Assembly (NCBI GenBank): GCA_947447265.1
Contig: CANFKC010000033.1
Span: 1-56,236 of the forward strand
DNA from: Chitinophagaceae bacterium
Lineage (GTDB): Bacteria; Bacteroidota; Bacteroidia; Chitinophagales; Chitinophagaceae
Direction: 5' to 3'
DNA length: 56,236 nucleotides
The notes beneath the pieces were generated by a model that was given only the letters and a program-made list of their open reading frames with translations, ran no database searches and had not been told where the DNA came from. How positions within the stretch are numbered: position 1 is the first letter of the stretch; each line of letters begins with the position of its first letter. Below, one piece after another: positions 8,042-16,524 of the stretch. Made by a program: the position numbers and the translations under genes.

Positions 8042-9124
8042 ATGATCAACGTAACAAAACCATTTCTCCCTAAAATAGAAGAGTATAACGCTTATGTGAA
8101 AGGCATTTGGGAGCGTAACTGGTTGACCAATAATGGTCCGCTTGTTAATGAACTGGAGCTGAAACTGAAAGAATATCTGAACGTTGATCACCTGCTTTAT
8201 TTATCTAACGGAACAATAGCCATCCAGATAGCTGTAAAAGCGCTGGACCTTACCGGCGAAATAATAACTACACCCTTCAGCTACGTTGCCACCACAAGCT
8301 CCATTGTTTGGGAAGGCTGCGAGCCTGTTTTTGTTGATATTGACCGGGAAACCCTAAATATAAACCCCGCGCTGATTGAAGCCGCAATAACCGAAAAAAC
8401 AACCGGCATACTGGCCACCCACGTATTTGGTAACCCGTGCGATATTGACGCCATTGAAGCCATTGCTAAACGCCACAATTTAAAGGTGATATACGATGCT
8501 GCTCATTGCTTCGGAACGCTATACAAAGGCAATTCTGTATTCGCTTATGGCGATGTAGTTACATCAAGTTTCCATGCCACCAAATTATTTCATACCACCG
8601 AAGGTGGGGCAGTTTTCACCAACGACCCTGCGGTATTGAAAAAAATGTCCTATTTCCGCAACTTCGGCCATAACGGACCGGAAAGTTTTGCTTCAGTAGG
8701 CATTAATGCAAAAAACTCTGAGTTCCATGCCGCAATGGGCCTTTGCAACCTGAATTATATTGATGAGATATTAGCTAAAAGGAAGTCGATTTCTGAAACT
8801 TACGATACGCTTTTATTTGACACTAGTAAATTCGGCAAAATAAAAATCAACAGCCAGGCTACCTTTAACTACTCCTACTACCCGATTATTCTTAATAGCG
8901 AAGAAGCATTATTGCGCACCATTCGCGAGTTGAACGGCCACATGGTATTCCCGCGCCGTTATTTTTATCCATGCCTCTCCACACTTAATTATGTAAAACA
9001 GTATGATACCCCGGTATCGCTGGACATTTCAAAGAGAATCATGTGCCTGCCTTCATTTCACGACCTGTCCAACGAAACCATTAATATGATATCACGGATA
9101 GTGTTAAGAACCCAAAACTACTAA
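8042..9124 (+). CDS. DegT/DnrJ/EryC1/StrS-family PLP aminotransferase
   Basis: It should transfer an amino group to a keto-sugar nucleotide. The family features are intact: LSNGTIAIQIAVKAL near residue 56 for phosphate binding, IYDAAHCFG with the PLP-ring Asp, and SSFHATKLFHTTEGGAV with the Schiff-base lysine at residue 181. The length of 360 is typical. The gene starts 6 bases after the ATPase stop and is followed 2 bases later by the WbqC-like gene. The matching 4- or 3-keto-sugar producer is not obvious nearby, so the substrate is unknown. Confidence 0.9.
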   Translation: MINVTKPFLPKIEEYNAYVKGIWERNWLTNNGPLVNELELKLKEYLNVDHLLYLSNGTIAIQIAVKALDLTGEIITTPFSYVATTSSIVWEGCEPVFVDIDRETLNINPALIEAAITEKTTGILATHVFGNPCDIDAIEAIAKRHNLKVIYDAAHCFGTLYKGNSVFAYGDVVTSSFHATKLFHTTEGGAVFTNDPAVLKKMSYFRNFGHNGPESFASVGINAKNSEFHAAMGLCNLNYIDEILAKRKSISETYDTLLFDTSKFGKIKINSQATFNYSYYPIILNSEEALLRTIRELNGHMVFPRRYFYPCLSTLNYVKQYDTPVSLDISKRIMCLPSFHDLSNETINMISRIVLRTQNY

Positions 9125-9126
9125 CA

Positions 9127-9831
9127 ATGGTTTTAGGTATTATGCAGCCTTACCTCTTCCCGTACATCGGGTATTACCAATTGGTGCATGCCGTTGATAA
9201 GTTCGTGGTGTACGATGATGTGAACTTTATTAAGCAGGGCTGGATAAACCGTAACCGGATACTGGTAAATTGTAAAGACCATATTTTCACAGTCCCTCTG
9301 GCTAACCAAAGTTCGTTCCAGACCATCGCCGCAACGGAGATCAACTATAAGCTGTTTCCGCAATGGAAATCTAAATTCATGAAAACGCTTGCTGGCTCTT
9401 ACAGCAAGGCGCCCAACTATAATGAAGCTGCAGCACTTATTGAAAATATGCTGTCGCAAAATCAGCCCACAATAAGCCAGATGGCCACTACAACCATTGT
9501 AGACATTTACCAATACCTCGGGCTTAAAAAAGAATTTGTACTCACATCTGCCATGTACAACAATGGCGAACTCAAGGCCTATGAAAGGGTAATTGATATT
9601 TGCAAAAAGGAAAATGCTACCGCCTACATTAACCCTATTGGCGGACAGGAACTCTATTCTAAAGAAATATTTACAGATTCGGGACTGGCGCTTAACTTCA
9701 TTAAGTCGAATAAAATAGTTTATCAGCAGTTCAATTGCGAATTTGTACCATGGCTTTCCATAATTGATTTGCTGATGTTTCTTTCAAAAGAACAAATACG
9801 GGAGTATCTTTCCGCCTACGAATTAATTTAG
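9127..9831 (+). CDS. WbqC-family protein
   Basis: The start MVLGIMQPYLFPYIGYYQLV and the segments YDDVNFIKQGWINRNRI and YINPIGGQELY mark the WbqC family, found in O-antigen and capsule clusters of many bacteria. The biochemical role is not well established; members often sit beside DegT aminotransferases and acyltransferases, as here, suggesting a part in making or acylating an amino sugar. It is 234 residues, the usual length, and lies between two DegT-type genes with gaps of 2 bases on each side. Confidence 0.85.
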   Translation: MVLGIMQPYLFPYIGYYQLVHAVDKFVVYDDVNFIKQGWINRNRILVNCKDHIFTVPLANQSSFQTIAATEINYKLFPQWKSKFMKTLAGSYSKAPNYNEAAALIENMLSQNQPTISQMATTTIVDIYQYLGLKKEFVLTSAMYNNGELKAYERVIDICKKENATAYINPIGGQELYSKEIFTDSGLALNFIKSNKIVYQQFNCEFVPWLSIIDLLMFLSKEQIREYLSAYELI

Positions 9832-9833
9832 TT

Positions 9834-10799
9834 ATGAAGGAAATCGGTGGTTATTTTGAGCTAGCCTACACTAATATTACCGTTAATAGCCTGCACAGCA
9901 CCGCGCTAAAACTGAATAGCGGGCGCAATTGCCTCGCCTACATCCTTCAGTCACGTGGCTACAAGAAGGTGTATGTGCCCCATTATACGTGCGACGTAAT
10001 TATTGAGCAACTGGTTAAGTATAATATTGCATTTTACTACTACAACATAACTGAAAACCTGGAGCCACATACCTTGCCGGCATACAGCAAAGAAGAGGCG
10101 TTCCTTTATGTAAATTATTTCGGAATTAAGGGCGACTATATTAAGCTGCTGGCCCATACCGGCCTCAACCTTATCATAGATAATTCACAGGCCCTGTTCA
10201 GCGAGCAGCTTGCTAATACTGACACCTTCTATTCGCTCCGCAAATTTGCCGGTGTTACTGACGGCGCCTTCCTGTATTGCAATGGTCCCTCAATACCACT
10301 CGATTATAACAAGCAATACCCTGGTGGGGGCCACCTGGTTACCCGCAAGAATTTTGACGCCAGAGCCGGATTCGATGAATTTAAAATAAACGAGGCTGCC
10401 TTTTCTGAATTAGAGCTGGGGCGCATGTCTCCGGCAACTGAAGCATTCATAACCACATTTGACTTTGAAAAGACCCGCCTTGCCAGGGAAAGAAACTTCT
10501 TATACCTGCACAACCACCTTGGCAACCTGAACAATTTACCCTTGCCCGATATCCGCAACCTCTGCGGCCCACTATGTTATCCTTTCATTGTACCCAATAA
10601 CGGCCTTCGTAAAAAACTAATAGAAGAAAGTATATTTGTACCAACATTCTGGCCCGGCCTCAATGTTGAAAATGATACCTACGAAGCTTACCTTGTGCAG
10701 AATTTACTCCCATTACCTATAGACCAGCGTTATGAACTGAAAGATATGCAACGCATTATCGAAATAATTTCAACTAAGCTGACACACCATGAGTATTAA
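9834..10799 (+). CDS. Divergent DegT-like PLP-fold protein
   Basis: The fold resembles the DegT aminotransferases: LNSGRNCLAYILQSRGYKK near residue 28, VYVPHYTCD, a LIIDNSQALF segment in place of the usual DAAH/Q motif, and YSLRKFAGVTDGAFLY, whose Lys could be the PLP lysine. The remaining sequence is much less conserved than in the neighbour at 8042, and 321 residues is short for the family. It may be a divergent aminotransferase or a non-catalytic relative. Its end overlaps the GNAT gene by 11 bases, so they are translationally coupled. Confidence 0.6.
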   Translation: MKEIGGYFELAYTNITVNSLHSTALKLNSGRNCLAYILQSRGYKKVYVPHYTCDVIIEQLVKYNIAFYYYNITENLEPHTLPAYSKEEAFLYVNYFGIKGDYIKLLAHTGLNLIIDNSQALFSEQLANTDTFYSLRKFAGVTDGAFLYCNGPSIPLDYNKQYPGGGHLVTRKNFDARAGFDEFKINEAAFSELELGRMSPATEAFITTFDFEKTRLARERNFLYLHNHLGNLNNLPLPDIRNLCGPLCYPFIVPNNGLRKKLIEESIFVPTFWPGLNVENDTYEAYLVQNLLPLPIDQRYELKDMQRIIEIISTKLTHHEY

Positions 10800-11352
10800 A
10801 GGAAAAAAAGTTACGTTAAGGGCAATTGAGAGAACCGATCTGGCAACGTTACAGGTATGGGCCAATGACGACAGCATAAATCAGATGATAGGCGGTTGGC
10901 ACTTCCCTACAAACATGAGGGATACGGAAACCTGGTTTGAAGCATTGAACCTACGTTCCCTTAACCAGCGCTATATTATAGAAACACCCGGAGAGGGCAC
11001 AATCGGCTCTGCTAACCTGGTAGCCATTAACTGGAAAGACCGTAATGCAGAACACGGCCTGCTTATAGGCAATAAAGACGCACAAGGCAAGGGCTATGCC
11101 GTTGATACCATAATGGCTATAATGAAGTACGCATTTGAAGAGCTGGGACTTAACCGGCTGGATACAACCATTATTGAGTACAATGAACCATCAATAAACC
11201 TATATTCGAATAAGTGTGGGTGGAAAAAAGAGGGAGAGCAAAGGAACTGGTATTTCAGGAAAAATAAATACTGGAGCAGGTTATTCTACGGAATTACCAA
11301 AGATGATTATGCGGAGCTGATTGAAAAAACTAACTACTGGAATGAAGGCTGA
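10789..11352 (+). CDS. GNAT-family N-acetyltransferase (RimJ/RimL type)
   Basis: This is an acyl-CoA dependent N-acyltransferase. It begins KGKKVTLRAIERTDLATLQVW, typical of the RimJ/RimL-like Acetyltransf_3 group. The acetyl-CoA loop is seen at IGNKDAQGKGYAVDTIMAIMKYAF, and NLYSNKCGWKKEGEQR is the usual C-terminal signature. In this context (two DegT-type proteins and WbqC) it most likely acylates the amino group of a sugar nucleotide rather than a ribosomal protein. That substrate is an inference. Both ends overlap the neighbouring genes. Confidence 0.85.
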   Translation: MSIKGKKVTLRAIERTDLATLQVWANDDSINQMIGGWHFPTNMRDTETWFEALNLRSLNQRYIIETPGEGTIGSANLVAINWKDRNAEHGLLIGNKDAQGKGYAVDTIMAIMKYAFEELGLNRLDTTIIEYNEPSINLYSNKCGWKKEGEQRNWYFRKNKYWSRLFYGITKDDYAELIEKTNYWNEG

Positions 11353-12295
11353 TGAGATAATGGTGAGTGTCTGTGTACTGGTATACAATCATGAAAAGTT
11401 TATTACGCAGGCATTAGAAGGTATTTTAGCGCAGGAATGCAACTTCAGGTATGAAGTGATCATTGGTGAAGATTGCTCAACCGACGGATCAAGAAAAATA
11501 GTAGAAAAATTCGCCGCCCGATACCCCGAAATAATTAAGCCAATACTACAACAACAGAACGTAGGTGCGCGCATTAATTGCGCGCAGAGCCTTGCTGCTT
11601 GTACCGGCAAATACATCGCTATGTGCGAAGGCGATGACTACTGGATGGTTAGTAATAAACTGCAAATGCAGGTTGATTTCCTCGAGGCCAATCCAGATTA
11701 TTCACTTTGCTTTACTGATGCCATAGTGGTAGATGAAAACGGGAGTGAAATACCTACCCTCTTCCGGACCGACGATGAAACCGTTTTTGGCATGAAGGAT
11801 ATACTGGATGCAGACATTGTGTTTATACCTACGGCATCAATGGTATTCCCGAATATATTGCCTAACCCTTTGCCTAAGTTCATGGCTGAGGCTATGAGCG
11901 GCGATATTGCCATGCACTTCTTTTTTGCAGACAAGGGGAAAATAAAAAAGCTCAATACAAAAACCAGTGCATACAGGGTGCATTCCGGCGGCATCACCAA
12001 ATCAGCATACCAGTTGGAACATGCCTTTAACGCCCAATTCGGGCTGTATGAGGCGGCGCATCAATACTTCAATGACAAACATGCAACCCTTTTCAGGCCC
12101 CAGTTATTTAAAATGTCAAAGACCAGGCTCATTTACGGCACCAAGTCGCTGATGGGGATGAAACGGCAAAAACAAATTTTAAAGTATATTCGCAAATATT
12201 TTAAGTACGCCGATTCAATAAACCTTAAAGAGGTTTTTTATTACCTTACTATTTTATATTTCCCTTTCCTACTCAGGAAAAGTAAATCAAAATAA
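11342..12295 (+). CDS. Family 2 glycosyltransferase
   Basis: This is a GT-A fold inverting glycosyltransferase. The N-terminus VSVCVLVYNHEKFITQALEGIL and IIGEDCSTDGSRKIVEKFA are the nucleotide-binding strand of GT2 enzymes, and CEGDDYW carries the DxD-like metal motif. The remainder (about residues 110-317) is a variable acceptor domain. I chose the ATG at 11342, which overlaps the GNAT stop by 11 bases; a TTG at 11321 and an ATG at 11360 are alternatives. It is the last gene of the tightly packed run that began at 1185. Confidence 0.88.
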   Translation: MKADEIMVSVCVLVYNHEKFITQALEGILAQECNFRYEVIIGEDCSTDGSRKIVEKFAARYPEIIKPILQQQNVGARINCAQSLAACTGKYIAMCEGDDYWMVSNKLQMQVDFLEANPDYSLCFTDAIVVDENGSEIPTLFRTDDETVFGMKDILDADIVFIPTASMVFPNILPNPLPKFMAEAMSGDIAMHFFFADKGKIKKLNTKTSAYRVHSGGITKSAYQLEHAFNAQFGLYEAAHQYFNDKHATLFRPQLFKMSKTRLIYGTKSLMGMKRQKQILKYIRKYFKYADSINLKEVFYYLTILYFPFLLRKSKSK

Positions 12296-12363
12296 GAGGA
12301 CAAATGCTGGCTACAGATTACCCTGCCCAGTTAAGTAATTATTAATTTCGTTAAAAAGAGCTT

Positions 12364-13242
12364 ATGCCGGATCATTATACTATTGACAATTCGATTCCAC
12401 ATTTTGAAGGATTTAGTAATGCGAGTTTTGGGGAACTTTTGCAAGGAGTAGGTACCGACAACGATGACTTTCTTATCACTTTGCCTATTGACCTCCATTC
12501 AAAGGCTCGCTTCTACCCTGATGCTACCATCGGTTGCGTTACTGTTTTTCCAAAATACAAATCGAAGGTTAAGAAATTTATAGATACCTTTTTAGATAGA
12601 TTTGGTTACACCGCTTCTGGCAATATCATCATCACCAGTGATATACCCGAGGGCAAAGGCCTATCCAGCTCCACAGCTGATATGGTAGCGGCATTCCGTT
12701 GCATGCAGAATTACCTGAAGGTGGATATTGAACTGGAAAAAGTAGGACAGATATTACGCGAAATAGAGCCAAGTGATGGTGTGCTATACCCCGGCAGTGT
12801 AGTTTACAAACATAAAAAATGCCTGTTTCAGAAAAGCCTGGGCGTCTTCCCCACAACCCACATTATTGCTATTGATGAAGGAGGTGTTCTTGATACGATT
12901 AGCTATAACAAAGTAAAGAAAGATTACTCTATTGAAGAGAAAACCATGTATGCCTTGTTACGTGACGATATGGCGGCTGCTTTCGAAAAGAAAGACTATC
13001 GCAGGGTCGGTTTTATTGCAATGCAAAGCGCATTAATGAACCAAAAATATAACAACAAGAAAAACCTGATTAATTGCATAAATATGCTGGACCAGCTCGG
13101 GGCACTTGGGCTGATTACCACCCATAGTGGCACCTGCATCGGCATCATACTTGACCCGGAAAAGAATAACGTTGATGATGCTTACCAGCTGATTCAAAAA
13201 ACCTTTCCTGAAGACAATATATTCACTTACAAAACCATTTAG
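12364..13242 (+). CDS. PduX-like GHMP kinase (L-threonine/L-serine kinase candidate)
   Basis: The GHMP kinase hallmark DIPEGKGLSSSTAD is present (G99-L-S-S-S103). The N-terminal SNASFGELLQGVG (GELLQG at 23-28) closely follows the GELIQG-type start of PduX L-threonine kinases, which make threonine phosphate for the CobD branch of cobalamin synthesis. It is 292 residues, the usual PduX size. No cobalamin gene is in the window. Instead it faces a CobD/HisC-like PLP enzyme operon (15091-16269) across a shared terminator, which supports an amino-acid O-kinase role for polysaccharide decoration. A TAATTTCG sequence near 12347 resembles a -7 element. Substrate (Thr, Ser or another alcohol) is an inference. 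Confidence 0.75.
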   Translation: MPDHYTIDNSIPHFEGFSNASFGELLQGVGTDNDDFLITLPIDLHSKARFYPDATIGCVTVFPKYKSKVKKFIDTFLDRFGYTASGNIIITSDIPEGKGLSSSTADMVAAFRCMQNYLKVDIELEKVGQILREIEPSDGVLYPGSVVYKHKKCLFQKSLGVFPTTHIIAIDEGGVLDTISYNKVKKDYSIEEKTMYALLRDDMAAAFEKKDYRRVGFIAMQSALMNQKYNNKKNLINCINMLDQLGALGLITTHSGTCIGIILDPEKNNVDDAYQLIQKTFPEDNIFTYKTI

Positions 13243-13290
13243 TGGCTATACTGCGCCCCTTTGCTTTGATAACTAGGCAATACACTACAA

Positions 13291-13332
13291 AATTTAAGAG
13301 GCTACCCGCAACTGCTGGTAGCCTCTTAAATT
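13291..13332. terminator. Bidirectional terminator with 16-bp perfect stem
   Basis: AATTTAAGAGGCTACC (13291-13306) pairs perfectly with 13317-13332 across a 10-nt loop. A/T runs on both ends let it stop transcription from the kinase gene (plus) and from the ATP-grasp operon (minus). Confidence 0.85.
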
Positions 13333-13350
13333 ATAAACGATTATCGAGTC

Positions 13351-14475
13351 CTAACTTCCTTTCTTTTTCAGGTTGTCAAAAAATATTGCAACGCCTTTTT
13401 TCTTGATGCCATAAGTCTGCTCTACGAAAAGCTGGTCAAATGAATCTTTAAATATCAGCTGCTTTTTGTAATGCCCGTAACTATTCAGGTGCTCCTGGTT
13501 AGTGGTTCTCGGGTTAATGTCGTAAGAAGGGCTTACTTCAAAGAAGTAAGGCTCGGTTTCCGTATCATCATTCTGCCAACCCACATCAAATGCCCCCATT
13601 GTGAGGTCAAGTTTTTTGAAGGTATCAATAATATACTGCCTCCATTTTTCCGGGAACGTTTCGAAATCAACCGAACTGCCGAAACTGGTGGAAGTGGTTC
13701 TCCACTTGGTTTTATCGTTATTCTTCCTCCAGTAAAAATGCTCAATTTTATCGCCCACACAAATTACCCTGAGGTCCATGGTGATATTCAGCCTTTCCTG
13801 CACAATGTAGTACTTGTTAGAAAGAATGATCGGGTCGGTACTTACCTTTTGCAGGGTCTGCTCATCCGTAATATTGAACAGGCCGAATGAACCGCTGGAA
13901 TGCGGTACTTTAATAAGAAAAGGAAAGGCCTTTTCACTCTGCATCAGCACATTATAGTCGGTGTAAAACACAGTACGCGGCGTATGTATATCCAGCTCTT
14001 TGAACTTGGTATACATGTATATTTTATTCTCCCAGTACAGCACCTCGGAATAAGAAGGGTAAACATTATTACCCTGATATTCCAGCTGAGAACATAAGAA
14101 CTGGTAAATAGCAGAATAATTCTCGAAGCGGTAGTCGTCAAACTTATTAATGAAGGTATTAAACAGGATATTTTTATTCCTGTACTGGCCAATATTACCA
14201 CCCCGGTGCACTTTGAACTTCTGACCGCACGATGCTACATAAGCCATCAGCAATATATCCCAGGTAATATTTCGCTTGAAGAAGCGCATATTCGGATAGT
14301 TTATCCAAATAATATTTTCTGCATCATCGCTCTTGAGCGCAGGACCATTGACACTTTTATAAATGCCGTAAGCTGTCTTTATTCTGATCAGCAACTTTAT
14401 GTTATCGATGCCTATGGTTTTATCAAGGGCAAACTTCAGATAACTTTTAAGCCTGAAAGAAATTGAATGATCCAT
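13351..14475 (-). CDS. ATP-grasp ligase, RimK-like
   Basis: This is an ATP-dependent carboxylate-amine ligase fold. Visible ATP-grasp elements are FPFLIKVPHSSGSFGLFNI (adenine and phosphate-binding strand with Lys), YIVQERLNITMDLRVICVGDKIEHFYWR (hinge and RimK-like DxR), GAFDVGWQ, and EPYFFEVSPSYDINPR (metal-binding Glu and Asn). The N-terminal 150 residues are unlike characterised enzymes and may bind the carboxylate. Its ATG overlaps the phosphatase stop as TAATG, so the two are co-translated. I infer that it forms an amide between a sugar uronate (or another carboxylate) and the amino alcohol made by its operon partners; the acceptor cannot be read from sequence. Confidence 0.75.
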   Translation of the reverse strand: MDHSISFRLKSYLKFALDKTIGIDNIKLLIRIKTAYGIYKSVNGPALKSDDAENIIWINYPNMRFFKRNITWDILLMAYVASCGQKFKVHRGGNIGQYRNKNILFNTFINKFDDYRFENYSAIYQFLCSQLEYQGNNVYPSYSEVLYWENKIYMYTKFKELDIHTPRTVFYTDYNVLMQSEKAFPFLIKVPHSSGSFGLFNITDEQTLQKVSTDPIILSNKYYIVQERLNITMDLRVICVGDKIEHFYWRKNNDKTKWRTTSTSFGSSVDFETFPEKWRQYIIDTFKKLDLTMGAFDVGWQNDDTETEPYFFEVSPSYDINPRTTNQEHLNSYGHYKKQLIFKDSFDQLFVEQTYGIKKKGVAIFFDNLKKKGS

Positions 14476-15104
14476 TATATATATTTTATCACGTACTCCT
14501 CACCTACTTTTTTTACAAAAAACTTATTCCCGACAAGATCAAAAATCGGTTTGTCGGACATACTGTCTGAATAGCAAACTGAATTAGGCAGGTCGTATTC
14601 TGAAAGATTGACTATTTCCTTTATCCTGGCCACTTTCTGATAATCATAGCAGTCAGCCCCGGTCCATTTACCAGTAGCGCTATCGTTCTGTATCTCTACA
14701 CGCGTTGCCACAAACAGGGGAATTTCTCTCATACGAGCAAACTTTTCCAAGTATATATCGTAACCGGCAGATGCGATAATTACATCAAACTCAGGGTCGA
14801 GTATATACTTTTCCAGCTCTTTATCTACTATATCAATAAGGTTTCCGACAATAAATTCATTAATAAACTGGTCAGCCTTTTTACGGAGTTCCTCCAGCGG
14901 GCGCCCCTTTATTTTAGCCAGTTTCAGCTTTTTATGCTTCACCCAATATTTCTTGTAATAACGATCTAAAACAGTGCAAACTATTTGTAGTCCGAAAGTT
15001 CTTAATCCCTTACGCGCCACGAAATCTGCAAACTTATCCGGGCTCTGGTATTTGTAAATAGTTCCGTCGAAGTCGAAGATCGCCAACTTTTTACTTGCCG
15101 GCAT
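14475..15104 (-). CDS. HAD-IB family phosphatase (SerB-like)
   Basis: The haloacid dehalogenase motif I is FDFDGT (Asp11, Asp13). Motif II is IIASAGYDIYLEKFA, and motif III/IV is YSDSMSDKPIFDLVG, which fits subfamily IB (phosphoserine-phosphatase-like). The alpha-helical cap lies between motifs I and II, and length (209) is usual. It overlaps the PLP-enzyme gene by 14 bases and the ATP-grasp start by a few bases. In this operon the likely role is to remove the phosphate from an amino-alcohol phosphate, before or after its ligation. It could also be a plain phosphoserine phosphatase, but the context argues against that. Confidence 0.82.
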   Translation of the reverse strand: MPASKKLAIFDFDGTIYKYQSPDKFADFVARKGLRTFGLQIVCTVLDRYYKKYWVKHKKLKLAKIKGRPLEELRKKADQFINEFIVGNLIDIVDKELEKYILDPEFDVIIASAGYDIYLEKFARMREIPLFVATRVEIQNDSATGKWTGADCYDYQKVARIKEIVNLSEYDLPNSVCYSDSMSDKPIFDLVGNKFFVKKVGEEYVIKYI

Positions 15105-16269
15105 TTTTGAATATGTCTTTTATGGCATTCAAAATGATCATGTTCTCTTCAAACGTTCTTGATGCTATACGGAGGAACTGGCCATTCAACCCTATTTTAT
15201 CGGTGCACTCCCTTACATATACTCCGTAAGAATAAAGTAGCTTCACCATAAAGTCTTTTGATGAAGAACCATCCAGCAATTCAATAAGTGCAAAGTTAGC
15301 TTTTGACGGATATACCTTTATTTCAGGGATGCGTGAAAGTTCAGTAATGAACATCAGTGTGTTCATGATGTACTTCTTCCTCACGATATCGTAGGCTTCT
15401 ACAAATTCAGGCTTAGAATATAACCTGTAGAAATAGTTGGCGAAACCGCCAATGTTCCACTGGTAACCTGTTTCCAGCAATGAAGACACCCTGTCGGCGC
15501 TCATTACCGCGTAGCCAGCCCTTAACCCAGCAATACCAAAGTCTTTCGCAAGACTCTTTATCACAATAAGGTTAGGGTATTCCTGCAACAGGTTGTAGGT
15601 GTTAACCATTGAAAAATCAGCATCTTCATAGGCAAAGTGTATGAAGCTTTCATCAATTATGATGTTGGTAAGGAACGAAAGTTCCCTGAGCATCAGGGTG
15701 ATGTTTTCCACAGAAATATAGTCGCCATTAGGATTATTAGGATTTACCAGAACAATAGAATCCGGCCTGATTTCCTTTATATACTCAATGTAACGGTCAA
15801 CATTCAGGGAATAGTTTCTTTCTTTTGGCAGCTGGTAGTAGATAACATCTTCCTTGTTCTTCATATACTCGTAGTACGATGAGAAGGTAGGAATGTTAAC
15901 CACAAGTTTACCTTTAATAAAGTTGTGTATTACCGCCTGTATAATTTCTATCGCGCCATTGCCAATGAAAATGTTATCAATAGGCACATCAATTACCTGT
16001 GTCAGGAATTCGGCTACTTCCTTATTCTGTGGAGGATATGCTTCAATGTATTCCCTGAGTTTTCCACCTTCAATAATTTCTCTATTGAAATGCTCCATGA
16101 AAAGCGTGGTAGCATAAGGGTTAGACAAGAAACAAGCGTCAACGAATGTTTTTGGCTCACCAATCATGTCAAACACAGAAATAATACTAGGCGGATGCGA
16201 ACCGCTTTTCTCTTTTAATTCCCAAAAAGCATCATAAAACTTTTGTTCTTTTTCGTTCAGAGTCAACAT
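15091..16269 (-). CDS. CobD/HisC-like PLP-dependent enzyme (amino-acid phosphate decarboxylase or aminotransferase)
   Basis: This is a fold-type I class I/II PLP enzyme. VLVNPNNPNGDYIS, IIDESFIHF and SLAKDFGIAGLRAGY (Schiff-base lysine at residue 242) match the HisC/CobD branch, and FLRIASRTFEEN holds the C-terminal Arg. CobD decarboxylates L-threonine-O-phosphate; HisC transaminates histidinol phosphate. There is no his gene nearby, and the PduX-like kinase opposite suggests a CobD-type decarboxylation of a phosphorylated Thr or Ser. At 392 residues it is slightly longer than HisC or CobD. It is the first gene of a three-gene operon with a good promoter at 16304-16334. Confidence 0.75.
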   Translation of the reverse strand: MLTLNEKEQKFYDAFWELKEKSGSHPPSIISVFDMIGEPKTFVDACFLSNPYATTLFMEHFNREIIEGGKLREYIEAYPPQNKEVAEFLTQVIDVPIDNIFIGNGAIEIIQAVIHNFIKGKLVVNIPTFSSYYEYMKNKEDVIYYQLPKERNYSLNVDRYIEYIKEIRPDSIVLVNPNNPNGDYISVENITLMLRELSFLTNIIIDESFIHFAYEDADFSMVNTYNLLQEYPNLIVIKSLAKDFGIAGLRAGYAVMSADRVSSLLETGYQWNIGGFANYFYRLYSKPEFVEAYDIVRKKYIMNTLMFITELSRIPEIKVYPSKANFALIELLDGSSSKDFMVKLLYSYGVYVRECTDKIGLNGQFLRIASRTFEENMIILNAIKDIFKNAGK

Positions 16270-16303
16270 ATCTTACAAAATTTTTTAATTTCAAAATACG
16301 CGG

Positions 16304-16334
16304 CAAAGTTACTTATTATTGCGAGATAATCAAA
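16304..16334 (-). promoter_or_regulatory. Bacteroidota-type promoter (TTTG-N19-TAACTTTG)
   Basis: On the minus strand a -33 TTTG (16331-16334) is followed by exactly 19 bases and TAACTTTG (16304-16311). This is a full match to the Bacteroidota housekeeping consensus, about 35 bases before the ATG at 16269. It should drive the PLP enzyme, phosphatase and ATP-grasp operon independently of the main polysaccharide transcript. Confidence 0.7.
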
Positions 16335-16524
16335 TTGAAACGGGCTGCAACAACGGCTTTTTAGCCTATAATTTGCGCACCTAACAATAAGTTAATGGGT
16401 AGTGGATGGTTGCTCCCCAAAGGCGCTCAACTTGTAATTAGCTGTTCTTAAACATCCGCATGCACCCCTGCACCAGGATGCGTATATTTGCACTGTTTTA
16501 ATTACAAAATATCGTTTATTCTGA

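Noticed and set aside
12364-16269. Cobalamin biosynthesis branch (PduX plus CobD)
   Set aside because: No other cob gene is present, the neighbours are glycosyltransferases, and an ATP-grasp ligase and phosphatase are in the same operon; a glycan role fits better.
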